A DNA stretch of 64,000 nucleotides from NCBI GenBank assembly GCA_019671005.1, contig CM033725.1, positions 36,106,678-36,170,677 on the forward strand, read 5' to 3'. The first letter of the stretch is position 1. Each line of letters opens with the position of its first letter. Below are positions 31,608 through 42,962 of this stretch, in pieces. The DNA is from Hibiscus mutabilis. Lineage: Eukaryota > Streptophyta > Magnoliopsida > Malvales > Malvaceae. Made by a program: the position numbers and the translations under genes. The notes under the pieces are model-generated. The model was not told the origin of the DNA, made no database searches, and worked only from the letters and a program-made list of their open reading frames with translations.

Positions 31608-32846
31608 TTATCTTTTATTGTTTCTCCTGCAAGTTTGGTAGATGATATCACTATTGTCTTTTGCTCCATTCTTCTTCTTCTTCTTCCTTCCTTTCTTCCT
31701 TCGTGAGCCCCATGTTAAAGGTGCAGCCTTTGTAGTTTTGGAAGCAAATATCAAATTTTCAGTTTTGGATTGCAAGGATCTATCATTCAAGGTAAGTTTG
31801 AAGGGGCATGGTGGAGGTGTGAGAAAAGTGGGTTTTTGTGAAGGTTGACCTTTAGAACAGGAATGGGGGCTTTTAACCCCATTTCTTGTTATAAATCATG
31901 CATTTAATATCTTTTAATCTCCCAGCAACATTGTAACTCTTCTTACAATGTCTTCTTGTAGTGAAAGGGTTGGGATAAGCCTCCAAGGCTCAAGATAAGA
32001 AGAGGGCTTGAGGGGTTTGACTTAGAGCTTGTTGCAGCTTTTCTTCAAAGTTAGTACACTACTAACTCCTTTTGTGTTCATGGAAATCATCAATTTGATT
32101 GCTTGGGTTACTTCTGTGATATTTGGTGGTTTGAAATGCTTGAGCCTTCTTTAATGGTAAATTCTAAGTTTGGTGTTAATGTGGCATAAAAATGATAGGA
32201 AACCACTTTAATCACCCTCTATAACTTGTAAGATTGTTTTGAGGCTTAAACATAAGGGTTAAGGAGTGTTGGGGATGTTTTTCGAGCTCCAAAAACTGAG
32301 TTCTGGGTTCTCGTACCGATATCAGATGAATTGGTATCGGTACCCTCTTGTTTTCTGGGCTAACTCAGGAAGAGTTTGAAGGGCGTATCAACACCAAAGG
32401 GGCGTATCGATACACGACCCTGTGTATTGATACCAAGTGTTGTTCAAACCTCTGTAATTTATAGGCAATGTATCGATACGTTAAGGAGGGTATCGATACC
32501 AATAGCATCGTATTGATACCTTAAGATGGGCATCGGTACTTATTGGCAATCTGCCCAAAATTTATGTTTTGAGTTCGGATGGTCTATAATTCAAAGACTA
32601 AGGCCCTGTGGGCCTCTAATATGATATAATGAATGATAAAACTGAAAAACGAAGTTTATAACCTCGTATATGTACATAATGGGTAATAACCTAATTAAAA
32701 CCTTGATGACTTGCTTGTGTGAAACATAAGGATCCTTGGTAGATCGGTTAAATGTTTTGTGCTATGTAAGGGCACTATATGGATGGAAATATTGTTTGGT
32801 GGGATCCAGATACCCAAAGAGAGTGTTGCTACAATATGGATAGATG
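31608..32846 (+). repeat. Gypsy-4 5' LTR, first segment
   Basis: It is colinear with about 41815-42960 of the 3' LTR. It contains a CTT-rich microsatellite (about 31670-31700) and palindrome array. It lacks the first ~200 bp of the LTR and about 100 bp of the palindrome array present in the 3' copy. It ends with AGATG, the left target copy of the nested solo LTR. Confidence 0.88.
32313..32539. repeat. Palindrome array in Gypsy-4 5' LTR
   Basis: Sites start at 32313/32334, 32385/32404/32424 and 32470/32490/32510/32530. The last four repeat at exactly 20 bp with different 10-bp spacers. Sites include perfect GTATCGATAC and variants GTATTGATAC, GTATCGGTAC and GCATCGGTAC. Confidence 0.88.
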
Positions 32847-34921
32847 TGTAACACCCTAAAAACCAGTCTAGTAGATTTTTGGTTTTCGATAACTAAAAGT
32901 TTATTTTTCGACAGATAAATCTAGTCTACTAAACTGTTTGATTCGGTTAATTTCGAATAGTTAAATTCAATTTTAGAAGATTTAAAGATTAAGGACTAAT
33001 TTGTAAAGCTTTGAAATTTGGGACCTTTGGCTATAAGGTGAAAAATATGAGGAAGTAAATTACAAGTGTGATGCATGAAAGATTACAAGAATTGATGAGT
33101 AGTTAGAACATGTAGTGACTAAATTGCAAGAATGGAAAGTATGATTAATGACTACATTATAAAGGATAAAGAGACATAGTGTAAAGCTAATAAATCTAGG
33201 GACCAATGGTAAACTTGACCATGACCTTTCTTCATAAAAAGGAAAGGTAATTGAGGGATTTAGTGCGTAATTAGGCCAAAAGCCATCTAGTGACTAATTG
33301 CAAGAAAGTAAAGTTTGATGGTTAAAGTCCAAGAGGTGCAAAGTGTAATGATTAAGTTGATGAATATGACTCACCAATCCATGTGTCTACCTATTAATTA
33401 TAACTATTTTGATAAATAAAAAAGAAATAAGGGATAATAATCTAGCCTTGGGAGGTTGGATCATTCGGCCATTGAGATGAAAGAGAATGAAGCATGCTTA
33501 TCATCTTCAACTTTTTACCTTACTTCCATGGAAGAAAGTTTCAAGAGCTATTGATGCTAAACTCAACTTACTCTTAAATTGGTCCCTAATTCTCCAAGCA
33601 AACTTCATTTTCGGTAAGCCTATTTCTTACGCTATCATGGGATATGATTTTTGTTAAGTTTAATGAAAGTATTTTCATATGCTATGAACCCTAGAAATTA
33701 GGGTTTATGTATTAATAGGTACTTGGAATTTCGTTTACAAATATTAATCATGTTTAGATTCTTAATAAAGTGATAAGTGAGGCTAAAATCTCAGTTTAGT
33801 GAATTATGTCCAGAAATTTGCATATCGACAGTAAATTTGAAAATTCATAGTAAATTCTATAAGTCAAATTAGGGAGAGAGATTTATATGAGAATATCATG
33901 TGTATGCCTAGCTTCATTTTCAACAAATGGTGATTGATTTCGAGTCAAATATCAAAATATATGAATTTTTGAGTAATTGGAGGTCCAGAAAATAGGGTAG
34001 CAGTTTTTTAAACTGCATGAACATCAACTTTGGAAATTCACTAAAAATCACATTGGAAGACTCATTATCTGGAATATATATGGTTAGAAAGTTTATACAA
34101 TCTACTTTCATTTAAAACAAACGGAATTAAATTTTGAGTTATGGAACTTTTTATATAAATATTTTTGTAAACATAGCGCAAGCTGCCTAGTGTTTTAAAT
34201 GATATGTTCTTCTTAATGTTGGTTAGAGAAAAAGGAAATCAAGGAAACTACAGATCAGTAGAACAAGGGAAAGGTCCTTAAGCTTGGATTGAGGTGAGTT
34301 TAGTTGCATTGTCTTGGGTGACACGGTGTCATTCCGACCTTTATTTTCTATGTGTTTAATGAAGGGAATGCTCAGTTTGGGATGCATATTATAATTTTGC
34401 ACAAGGCTCACATAGAGCACTTTAGTGATTACCTTTATGGCATGACATCTTGGTAAGTTCTTTGGTTATGCTTGCATTACATATGCATTGGTACATTGCT
34501 ATGCTATGATATGAAATAGTAGAATGAAGTAAGCTCGTGAACATTGTTATGAAGCTTTAAAATAAAATACGATCTTTAATGCCATAAAATACTAAGAAAT
34601 GCTCTGTTAACCTATGAACTTATATCCTCCGAATCTAATTACTCACTTATGCCATAATATTGCTCTCCTGATGTTAAAGAATAAAATGTATAAGTTGCCT
34701 ATTCAATGGAAGCCCTTGGACACTTTGGCATGGTACTTGGTATATTGGGACTACGGTCCATGGGCTACGGCTCAGGGGTGACGACCCCATATTGTGATAT
34801 ATTGGTGATAGTAGGATCGAGGTAACGGGGGAGGTGATGGAGGTTTAACACTAGCCATTTCTTTGTGATATATTGTCTTTAAGGTTTCATATATTGATTG
34901 ATATGTTTTAACACTAGCCAT

Positions 34922-35082
34922 TGCTTTGTGCTTTGTGCTTTGTGCTATGTGTAACACAAAACAATACGGTTAAACACGGACCAATGCTACCTATGTCCAA
35001 ATGTGATCCAAGGCAAATATTCTAAAAGATATGGACTCAGATATGAACTCGGATATGAACTCAGATACGAACTCAGTTAAGA
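34922..35082. repeat. Two short tandem repeats in the solo LTR
   Basis: TTTGTGC repeats four times at about 34922-34950. GATATGAACTC-like 12-bp units repeat four times at about 35031-35080 (actCAGATATGA, CGGATATGA, CAGATACGA). Confidence 0.8.
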
Positions 35083-35925
35083 ACTTTGAAAGAAACCCGA
35101 CTAGCTTTGAATAAAAATCTGGATAAAGCTTTCATAAGACAAACTAAGTATAAATTAAGATTAAGACTTAAGTATACTTTTGGTATTTTATGCTTGGTTT
35201 GCCTTGACTGGTGTCATTCATTACCATTGACATTATACTATGTTATCATATGGTCACTACCTTACTAAGCTAGGTAAGCTTACCATGTTTCCTTGCATGC
35301 ATTTCAGGTATTAAGTCTTTGTAATCACCCGGGGTCGTAATTACAAGTTACAAGTTAATCTTTAAGAGTTGAGTACATTCTTCTTTGCCAAACTCCTAGT
35401 TGGTGGCATATGAACTAAGCTTGATTGTTTGCATTGAGCTATGGTGTTATTAGATTGATGCTATGAATTGATTAATTAACATGTGATGAAAGTTATGATA
35501 AAGTAATTTTATACTATGTTTATATGTTTGATAATAAGACTTAAACAAGTAAGGTATGGACTTAAATGATAAGTAATGTATAGAAGATGCTTATAGCACC
35601 TTGTACATAGTAGCCAATGTTATCGTATTCTTTGATGGATTGCGAATAAATATAAGTTAAAGTGCAATAGTAAGTTATTTAATTATGAGTAAGCATAGAT
35701 AGGTAAGCCTTGTTATGAATTTGTCTAATTGTTATGGTAAGAATTAAGATACGATAAATATTTGATGAATTGAAATATAATTACACATGTGGTGTACTTG
35801 TTAGTTAATGCATGTTTGGTGCTTATTTTGGTGATGAATCATGTCTAAGGTAGTGTATTTGACGGTTAGGAATAATGTGGCTAATTTTGATGCATAATGC
35901 TTTGTTTCAGGTTTTTAGGCATAAA

Positions 35926-36040
35926 GGATCCATTCCTTGAGGGAAAAAGGATCGATCCCTTGGATTCCAAAAGCTAATTAACATGATCTCCCAAGCATAT
36001 AGTGTAAAAGGATCGATCCCCTTATAAATGGGATCAATCC
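35926..36040. repeat. GGATCGATCC palindrome dyads in the solo LTR
   Basis: GGATCCATTCC at 35926 and GGATCGATCC at 35949 form one pair (23 bp). GGATCGATCC at 36010 and GGATCAATCC at 36031 form a second (21 bp). The core ATCGAT and pair geometry match the GTATCGATAC arrays, but the outer bases differ. Confidence 0.8.
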
Positions 36041-36600
36041 CCTGAAGTTTAAAAGTTTGTAAGTTAGTCTTTAAGTCGTATCTTGACAAATTGATGTCAA
36101 AATTGATCTCTCTTTCTTTTGAAGTTCTTAATTTTGTGAGAATATATGTTTAAGATTATATTTATTCAAAAAATTGAATGTTTTGAAAGATCCTTAAAAC
36201 TTTTATAAATTTACAAATGTCTCTAACTTTTAAAACTTTATTGTTTAATCCCTCAAAGTTAATCAAGACCCATATGTCAATAATTACTCTGATTATGTTA
36301 TAATAAGATCTATAAATTGAGTAAAAAAACTTAGAAGATTATTTTAGATAAGTCTTTGAATTTTGAAATATTTACATCTTAGTCCCTAGACTATGAAAAT
36401 TTAGCAAATTGGTCCCTTATGATAAAAATCAAAATTGTTTAACTAATGAACTCCAAAGATTGATAATGTATTTTGATGTCTTGTATGTTTCATATTTATT
36501 TTGAAATGATTCGTTATAATTTGTTTCTCTGATACTCTGCTTGAAATTCAGTGACATCTCCGACCCCAATTTTCTTCTAGGCTGGGTAGAGGGTATTACA

Positions 36601-37336
36601 AGATGTTTTCCCGAATGTATATTCCCGAAGCTATGTGGCATCGGGTCTCATTCAAAGATGCTTGATGAGGGATTCTAAGCATGGGTGTATGTTTTCGAAG
36701 CTGTGTGGCACCTCACCCAATAGTGTATGTTCCTAAAGCTTAGTGGCATCGGGCCTCACTCCAGGTTTGTTGGTATCGTGAACTATGTTCTATGTTTGTG
36801 ATGATCGTCCCCTATCGTTTGATATGTGTTTAGGCGGCTAGAGGTAGCGTCAATGTTGTTATTTTTGATGCCATGATATCATTCTTAGCTACATGCTCAT
36901 ATTTATGATTTGCATGAAGCATGGTTGAGTGGAAGTATACCCACTGAGCTTTGTTAGCTCAGCGTTCAGAATTGTTGTTTCCGTTTGCAAGTTAATAGGT
37001 TTGGCGTGCATTGTTGGGGCACCATCGGAGTAGGACTTTAGCATCAGCGTGTGTCCGAGTACAGTACTTAGATTTATTTGGGCTATGTATTCGTAAGACC
37101 CTATGTTGTATTGTAACTCTTATTTTGGAATTTAACTTAAATGTCGAATACTTTTCATTGTGTATTTTTAAATGGAGCTCCCATGCAACGTTTTAATTGG
37201 TTTACCAACTTTGAAGTAATTTGAACTTATTGGATTTTACGGAATGAATGTGTTGGGCTAAATCTAATTCTTAAATTCTATGCATTGAGTTTGGTCTTGG
37301 AGCCTAATTTGTGGCATCCGAGTTGGGGATGTTACA
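36601..37336 (+). repeat. Gypsy-4 5' LTR, second segment
   Basis: LTR text resumes with AGATGTTTTCCCGAATG and ends GGGGATGTTACA. It is colinear with about 49315-50050. Confidence 0.9.
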
Positions 37337-37340
37337 ATAG

Positions 37341-37353
37341 TGGTATCAGAGCC
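37341..37353 (+). other. Gypsy-4 primer-binding site (perfect)
   Basis: TGGTATCAGAGCC begins four bases after the LTR and fully matches the complement of the plant initiator tRNA(Met) 3' end. It is the only undamaged initiator-tRNA PBS in the window. Confidence 0.95.
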
Positions 37354-37504
37354 TAGGTTTAGCCGGTTTTAGCAAGCCCTGGGGTTTCTAGAGAATGTTG
37401 TATAGGTGTCTAGCGAATACATTGCCCATAAGTCAAAGTTGTACTTGTTTAAGCTAAATATTTGGTGTTGTAGCCTTATTTGTTTGTTTGTGCAGATAAA
37501 AATC

Positions 37505-38743
37505 ATGCCGAGGAGGACACGAGATCAAGAGGAGAGTTGGGGCTCTCGATGAGATAGTTATGATGAGGATTACGTCCTTGATACAAAATAGGTGTCGAAG
37601 GATGATAGGGGTTGAGGGGTCAATTATTTCTCTCATCTACACCGGGCCTTCACCAGATTATGAGGGTCATACCTATGCCTTCAGCTACCCCTCGCGAGGC
37701 ATCTATTAAGAGGGCGTGTCGCCATGGTGCTACGAACTTTCTTGGATCAGGAAAAGATAACTCGATTAAGGCATATTAGCGGTTGAGGGACACCCTTTGG
37801 ACCATGCATTAGATGAGGTTGAGATCTAAGGACAAGATGACATGTGTTCTTTCCCCGTTGAATGAGAATGCTCATGAATGGTAGGAGACGATAGAGTTGG
37901 ATTGGTATCCTAACCATCCTACTTGGGACGACTTCTTGGATGACTACGAGAAGAAGTATATGGGAAATCCTACATTGCTAGCTTGAGGGATCGGTTCAAC
38001 CATTTTTTCCAAGGGAACCTATCGGTCTTTGAATAGGAACAAGAGTTCATATAGCTGAGTAGGTATGCCCCTAAGTTGGTTGCCACCGAGAAGATGAGGT
38101 GCAAGAGGTTTTTTAAGGGTTTAAGGAAGGAAATTTAGACCTACTTGACTGCTGCCCTACTAAAAGTGTTTTCAGAGTTGACTGCTAGTGCTAAGTCTCT
38201 TGAGCAAGTGCAAGGTTTGACCTATAGCCCGTCTGGTGGGCAAGGGAACTCGAGTGGGAGAACTTGGAACTTCTCTAACCACCCACAGTCTTATTCCAGA
38301 AGGAACAAAAACCGTTGGAACTAACGAAGATGAGCTTCGAATTAGAGTTCAAGATCAGACCGTAGGTCAGAGTCTGCTAGTCTTAGGAGGTCTTCCTTTT
38401 CTTCGGCTATGATGAGTTCAGAGGGTTCACAATGGAGTGTGAGCGTACCAGTTTGTGGTTAGTGTAGGCGTAAGTATAGAGGCGAGTGTTGGGGTTTGGT
38501 CGAAGTTTGCTTTGAGAGTGGATCATCGGACCATTTTGTAAGGGATTGTTCTATAGCTCCCAATGACACTCAGGTTTAGACTCCAATGACCTCTTATCCA
38601 TCTTAGAGGGGTCGGGACTTTGCTAGAGGATGAGCGAGCCACGTGTCCGGACATCAGAGTAAGGGTACAGTTCAGTCCACTACTAGGGCTCCAGCGAGGC
38701 AATACGCAGTTAAGGCCTAGGAGGATTGCGAGGCTACTGATAT
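37505..38743 (+). pseudogene. Gypsy-4 gag with double zinc knuckle
   Basis: The ATG at 37505 opens MPRRTRDQEE. The capsid-like region lies at about 37780-38220, with SPLNENAHEW, DDFLDDYEKKYMG and LTASAKSLEQVQGLT in changing frames. At 38454-38549 two adjacent Cys/His clusters are seen: C..CRRKYRGEC and CFESGSSDHFVRDC. The first has a TAG inside, and the second has CxxC changed to CxxS. Two knuckles in this order fit a Del/Tekay-type gag. Confidence 0.82.
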
Positions 38744-39020
38744 TATCTCAGGTATGTTCACCTTGTTCTCAGTTTTTATTGTTGCTCTTGTGGATTTAGA
38801 GTCTACTCATTCTTACATCCTTAATGGAATATCACAACAGTGGGGTATTCTTGCCGAGGATCTTAAGATAGGGGTCTGTGTGACTAGTCCTTTGGGATAT
38901 GATGTTTTGGTTGATAAGGTGTATCAGAGGTGTCCGATTAAGGTTCAGGGTTTGATCTTTCTTGCCGACTTGATGGTGTTACCCTTCCAATAGTTTGATG
39001 CTATCCTAGGAATAGATTGG
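38744..39020 (+). pseudogene. Gypsy-4 aspartic protease
   Basis: The catalytic loop reads VALVDLESTHSYI where DSGSTHSFI is expected, so the Asp is kept and the Gly is replaced. The tail has LADLMVLPFQ and, after a stop, FDAILGIDWLFEHD (about 38995-39030). Confidence 0.85.
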
Positions 39021-39990
39021 TTATTTGAGCATGATGTGCGTCTGGGTTGTAGAGCGAAGAGTCTTAAGCTTCATGATTTGGATGGGGCGAAGTTGATAGT
39101 GAAGGGTGAGAGGAATCCTTGTCTTTCCAATGTAGTGTCAGCTTTGGTGGCACAAAGAATGATCCAGCAAGGTTGCGAGGCCTTCTTCGCTCATGTGGTG
39201 GACATAAGTGTTGAGAGTCTGATGCTTGAGAGCCTTCAGATTGTTCGAGAGTTTGCTTATGTGTTTTCGGAGGAGTTACGCGAGCTTCCTCCAGATCGTG
39301 AGTTAGAGTTTCGAATAAATGTGCGAGTTAAAGAACCAAATCCAAGAATTGTTAGAAAGAGGTTTCATCTGACCAAGAATCTCACATTGAGGTGCACCGT
39401 TCTTGTTTGTTAAAATGAAGGATGGGTCGATGAGGATGTGTATAGACTACCGACAGCTCAACAAAGTGACAGTGAAGAACCGTTACCCTTGCTGAGGATA
39501 GATTACATGTTTGATTAGTTGAGAGGTGCTTGCATGTTCTCTAATATCGACTTAAGGTTGGGTTACTACCAGTTGAAAGTGGTAGAAGAAGATGTGTAGA
39601 AAACCACTTTCAGGATGCGGTATGGACATTGAGTTCTTGGTAATGCCTTTTCAGCTTACCAACGCACCTGTAGCTTTTATGGACTTGATGAACCGGATCT
39701 TTCAGCCTTATCTTGACCAATTTGTGGTAGACTTCATTGACGACATCTTGGTCTATTCGAGCTTGGAAGAGGATCACGATGATCATATTCGTATTGTTCT
39801 TCAGACTTTGAGGGGGAGACAGCTTTTTGCTAAGTTCAGTAAATATGAGTTATGGCTCTCTGAGGTGGCATTTTTAGGCTACATAGTTGTAGTGGATGGG
39901 ATCCGGGTTGATCCACAGAAGATTCTGGCAGTGGTGGAATAGAAACCACCTAGGAATATCGTGGAAGTCTGTAGTTTCCTTGAGCTTGTC
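39021..39990 (+). pseudogene. Gypsy-4 reverse transcriptase
   Basis: The linker and fingers run to about 39410 (EFAYVFSEELRELPPDREL). A frameshift leads to MRMCIDYRQLNKVTVKN (about 39429-39480), then broken palm text. The open stretch 39592-39942 has FLVMPFQLTNAPVAF and the catalytic FIDDILVYS (about 39737-39763), with PFG changed to PFQ, and the thumb LGYIVVVDGIRVDP. Confidence 0.87.
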
Positions 39991-40530
39991 GGATATTACC
40001 GCCATTTTGTTAAAGGCTTTTCCATCATAGAGGCACCTATGACCAAGTTGCTACAAAAAGGAGTTCTTTTTGAGTGGAATGAGAGGAGACAACAAAGCTT
40101 TGAGCAGTTGAAAGCTTACCTTATGGAGGCCCCGGTGCTAACATAACCCGAACCAGGAAAGGATTATGTTGTGTTTAGCGATGTTTCCTTGAATGGGCTT
40201 AGTTGTGTTCTTATGCAAGAGCGTAAGGTGGTTGTTTATGCCTCGAGACAACTTAAGCTTCATAAACGAAATTACCCTACGCATAATTTGGAGCTCGCTC
40301 CAGTTATCATTTCCTTGAAGATTTGGAGGCACTGTCTGTATGGGGAGAAGTGTTATCTACACCGATCACAAGAGTTTAAAGTACCTCATCACCCAAAAGG
40401 AATTGAATTTGAGGCAAAGGTGATGGATTAAGTTGTTAAAAGATTATGATTGTATCATAGAGTATCGTCTCGGTAAAGCTAATGTGGTGGTTGATGCCTT
40501 GAGTATGAAGTCTATGTTAGACTTGAGAAT
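39991..40530 (+). pseudogene. Gypsy-4 RNase H
   Basis: YYRHFVKGFSIIEAPMTKLLQKG leads to a stop at 40144, then VFSDVSLNGLSCVLMQ (SDAS changed to SDVS), YASRQLK, NYPTHNLEL and, frame-shifted, GKANVVVDALSMKS. No intron A is present at the junction to integrase (about 40500-40530). Confidence 0.86.
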
Positions 40531-41580
40531 GATGTTTTCCCTATTGAGGATGACCGGGGATGGTGAGTTGTTCGTCGATCTTTGTGTAGTGTCTACTTTA
40601 GTGCAAGAAATCAAAAGGGCACAAGTGCTAAACGAGGAGTTGGTGGCAAGGATCGAGATGGTTCAGAAGGGTAAGGCACCCGATTTTAAAGTGCAAGATG
40701 GTGGGATTTTGTATTTAAAGGTCGATTATATGTCCCAGCTTTGGAGGATTTGCGTGACCACATCCTGCGGGAGGTGCACCGTAGTCCGTTTGCTATGCAT
40801 CCGGGGAGTAACAAGATGTATCAAGACCTCTGTCCATTATATTGGTGGCCTACTATGAAAAGAGACGTGTCCGAGTTTGTGACAAAATCCTTAGCTTGCC
40901 AACAAGTTAAGGCCAAACATCAGGTTCCTTCAGGTTTGCTTTATCTCATTCAGATTCCACAATAAAAGAAGGATCGGGTAACCGTGGATTTTGTAACGAG
41001 GTTACCATTGACACAAAAGAAGCATAATGTTATATGGGTAACAGTGGATCGTTTTACCAGGTCTGCTCATTTCTTACCGGTGTGCATGGATTTTACACTT
41101 GAGAGGTTGGCTCAGTTGTACACCCGAGAGATAGTAAGGTTGCATGGACTGCCATCGCCGATCATATCGGATAAGATCTGCGGTTTACAACAAGGTTGTG
41201 GAAGAAGATACATGAAGCTTTGGATACCAAGTCACATTTTAGTACAACTTTTCAGCCTTAGACCGATGGTCAGTCTGAATGAGTTATCTATATTTTGGAG
41301 GATATTCTTCGATGTTGTATCATTGATTTCGAGATGAGTTGGGAAGAGTACTTACTGCTTGTTGAGTTTGCCTACAACAATAGTTTCCATTCAAGCATCA
41401 AGATAGCTCTTTTTGAGGCTTTGTATGGGTGGAAGTGTATACCTGAAGTTGCGCAACAAGTGTATACCCTTGGTCAAGAAGTTGTGGAGGAACCACAGAG
41501 TTGAGGAGGCTACGAGGGAGGTCGAGAAGGACTTAAAGTTGATCTATCCACATTTGTTTCCAAAAGGTAAATTTTAAGGA
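40531..41580 (+). pseudogene. Gypsy-4 integrase and shortened tail
   Basis: The zinc-binding region is clear at 40741-40965 (FAMHPGSNKMYQDL, SLACQQVKAKHQV). The core has VDFVTRLPLT, where MDFV has become VDFV, IISDKICGL (second Asp kept) and DGQSE followed by a stop. Text continues into ILEDILRCCIID with no intron B. After LYGWKC about 500 bp of the usual C-terminal module is missing, and the sequence jumps to VKKLWRNHRVEEATREVE-like chromodomain text (about 41470-41560). Confidence 0.85.
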
Positions 41581-41590
41581 TGAAATTTTC

Positions 41591-41606
41591 TTAAGGAGGA
41601 AGGAGT
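41591..41606 (+). other. Gypsy-4 polypurine tract
   Basis: AAGGAGGAAGGAGT precedes TGTAACGACCC, the start of the 3' LTR. Confidence 0.82.
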
Positions 41607-42962
41607 TGTAACGACCCAGATTTTGGAATCCAAATGGTCAGTGTAACCTGAAGCACGCGTTTCATACTTGGGTCGAGGAAAAAGGCTCATTTGATTATAA
41701 GTTAGCCTTGGTGGGCTTTTTCCCTTGGTCCTTGGGTTTGGGTTGGATGTGTTGGGAGGAAAAAGGGAGGACAAGAGAGTAATTTCCCAAAATTTAATGA
41801 GAAAAGTTGATTTCTCTTTATTGCTTGTCCTGCAAGTTTGTTGGATAATATCACCAATGTCTTTTACTTCATTCTTCTTCTTCTTATTCCTTCCTTCATA
41901 AGCCCCATGTGAAAGGTGCAATCTTTGTAGTTTTGGAAGCAAATCTTGAAATTTCAGCTTTGGGAAGTGTTATCAGCTTGCAAGGATCTATCATTCAAGG
42001 TAAGTTTGAAGGGGTATCGTGGAGGTGTGAGAAAAGTGGGTTTTGTGGGGGTTGAGCTTTAGAATGGGAATGGGGGTTTTAACCCCATTTCTTGTTGTAA
42101 ATCATGCCTTTAATATCTTTTAATCTCCCAACAACGTTGTAACTTTTCTTACAATGTCTTCTTGTAGTGAAAGAGATGAGAGAAGCTTCCAAGGCTCAAG
42201 ACAAGAGGAGGGCTTAAGGGTTTGACTCGGAGCTTGCTGCAATTTTTCTTCAAGGTTAGTACACTACTAACTCCTTTTGTGTTAATGGAAATCATCAACT
42301 TTTGCTTGGGTTGCTTGTGTGATATTTGGTGGTTTAAATGCTTGAGCCTTCATTAACGGTAAATTCTAAGTGTGGTGTTAATGTGGCTTAAAATGGTAGG
42401 AAACTACTTTAATCACCTTTCATAACTTGTAGGACGGTTTTGAGCCTTAAACATAAGGGTTAACGAGTGTTGGGGATGATTTTCGAGCTCCAGAAACTGA
42501 GTTCTGGGTTTGTATACCGATACCGGATGAATTGGAATCTGTACCCCCATATTTTCTGGGCTAACCCAGGAAGAGTTTGAAGGGCGTATTGATACGCATA
42601 ACAATGTATTGATGCCTTATGTTCCGCCCAAATTCCAGAAGTGTTTTTGGGTATTGGTACGCTTAGCGGCATATCAGTACCAAGGGGTGTATCGATACAC
42701 GACCCCGTGTATTGATACCAAATGTTGTTCAAACCTATATAGGCAGGGTATTGATACGTTAAGGAGGGTATCGATACCCATAGCAGTGTATTGATACCTT
42801 AAGATGGGCATCGGTACTTGCTGAGCAATCGGCTCGAAATTTATGTTTTGAGTTTAGAGGGTCTATAATTTGAAGACTAAGTCCCTGTGGGCCTCTAATA
42901 TGATATAATGAATGATAAAATTGAAAAACCGAGATTCTAACCTCGTATACGTACATAATGGG
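41607..42962 (+). repeat. Gypsy-4 3' LTR, first segment
   Basis: It starts TGTAACGACCC. From about 41815 it is colinear with 31608 onward. It ends at ATGGG (42958-42962), the left target copy of the Athila-like insertion. The first ~200 bp have no counterpart in the truncated 5' LTR. Confidence 0.9.
42512..42817. repeat. Palindrome array in Gypsy-4 3' LTR
   Basis: The final four sites start at 42748, 42768, 42788 and 42808, again exactly 20 bp apart. Upstream, the 3' copy has extra sites (about 42585-42690) that are missing from the 5' copy, where two palindromes are joined directly. Confidence 0.86.

Larger units (their letters stand above)
32847..36600 (+). mobile_element. Solo LTR (3754 bp) nested in Gypsy-4 5' LTR
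   Basis: It starts TGTAACACCC, ends GGGTATTACA, and is flanked by perfect 5-bp copies AGATG (32842-32846 and 36601-36605). The Gypsy-4 3' LTR is uninterrupted at the same point. There is no gag-pol text. The start resembles other LTRs here. It carries a CTACGG pair (34752-34775), a TGCATTTCAG site (about 35299), and a shortened AAACTCCTAG block (35391-35408). It is unusually long for a solo LTR but no internal junction was found. Confidence 0.85.

Noticed and set aside
32847..36600. A complete LARD-type element rather than a solo LTR
   Set aside because: No internal LTR pair, primer-binding site or polypurine tract was found between its ends; one LTR flanked by a target duplication is the simpler reading.
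37341..37353. tRNA gene fragments at the primer-binding sites
   Set aside because: They are 12-18 bp complements of tRNA 3' ends placed four to six bases after LTRs, with no cloverleaf around them.
42459..42956. Repetitive Tyr/Arg/Ile/Asp peptides as small proteins
   Set aside because: They are translations of the GTATCGATAC palindromes in several frames (YRYT, SIDT, CIDT) and appear wherever the arrays occur.
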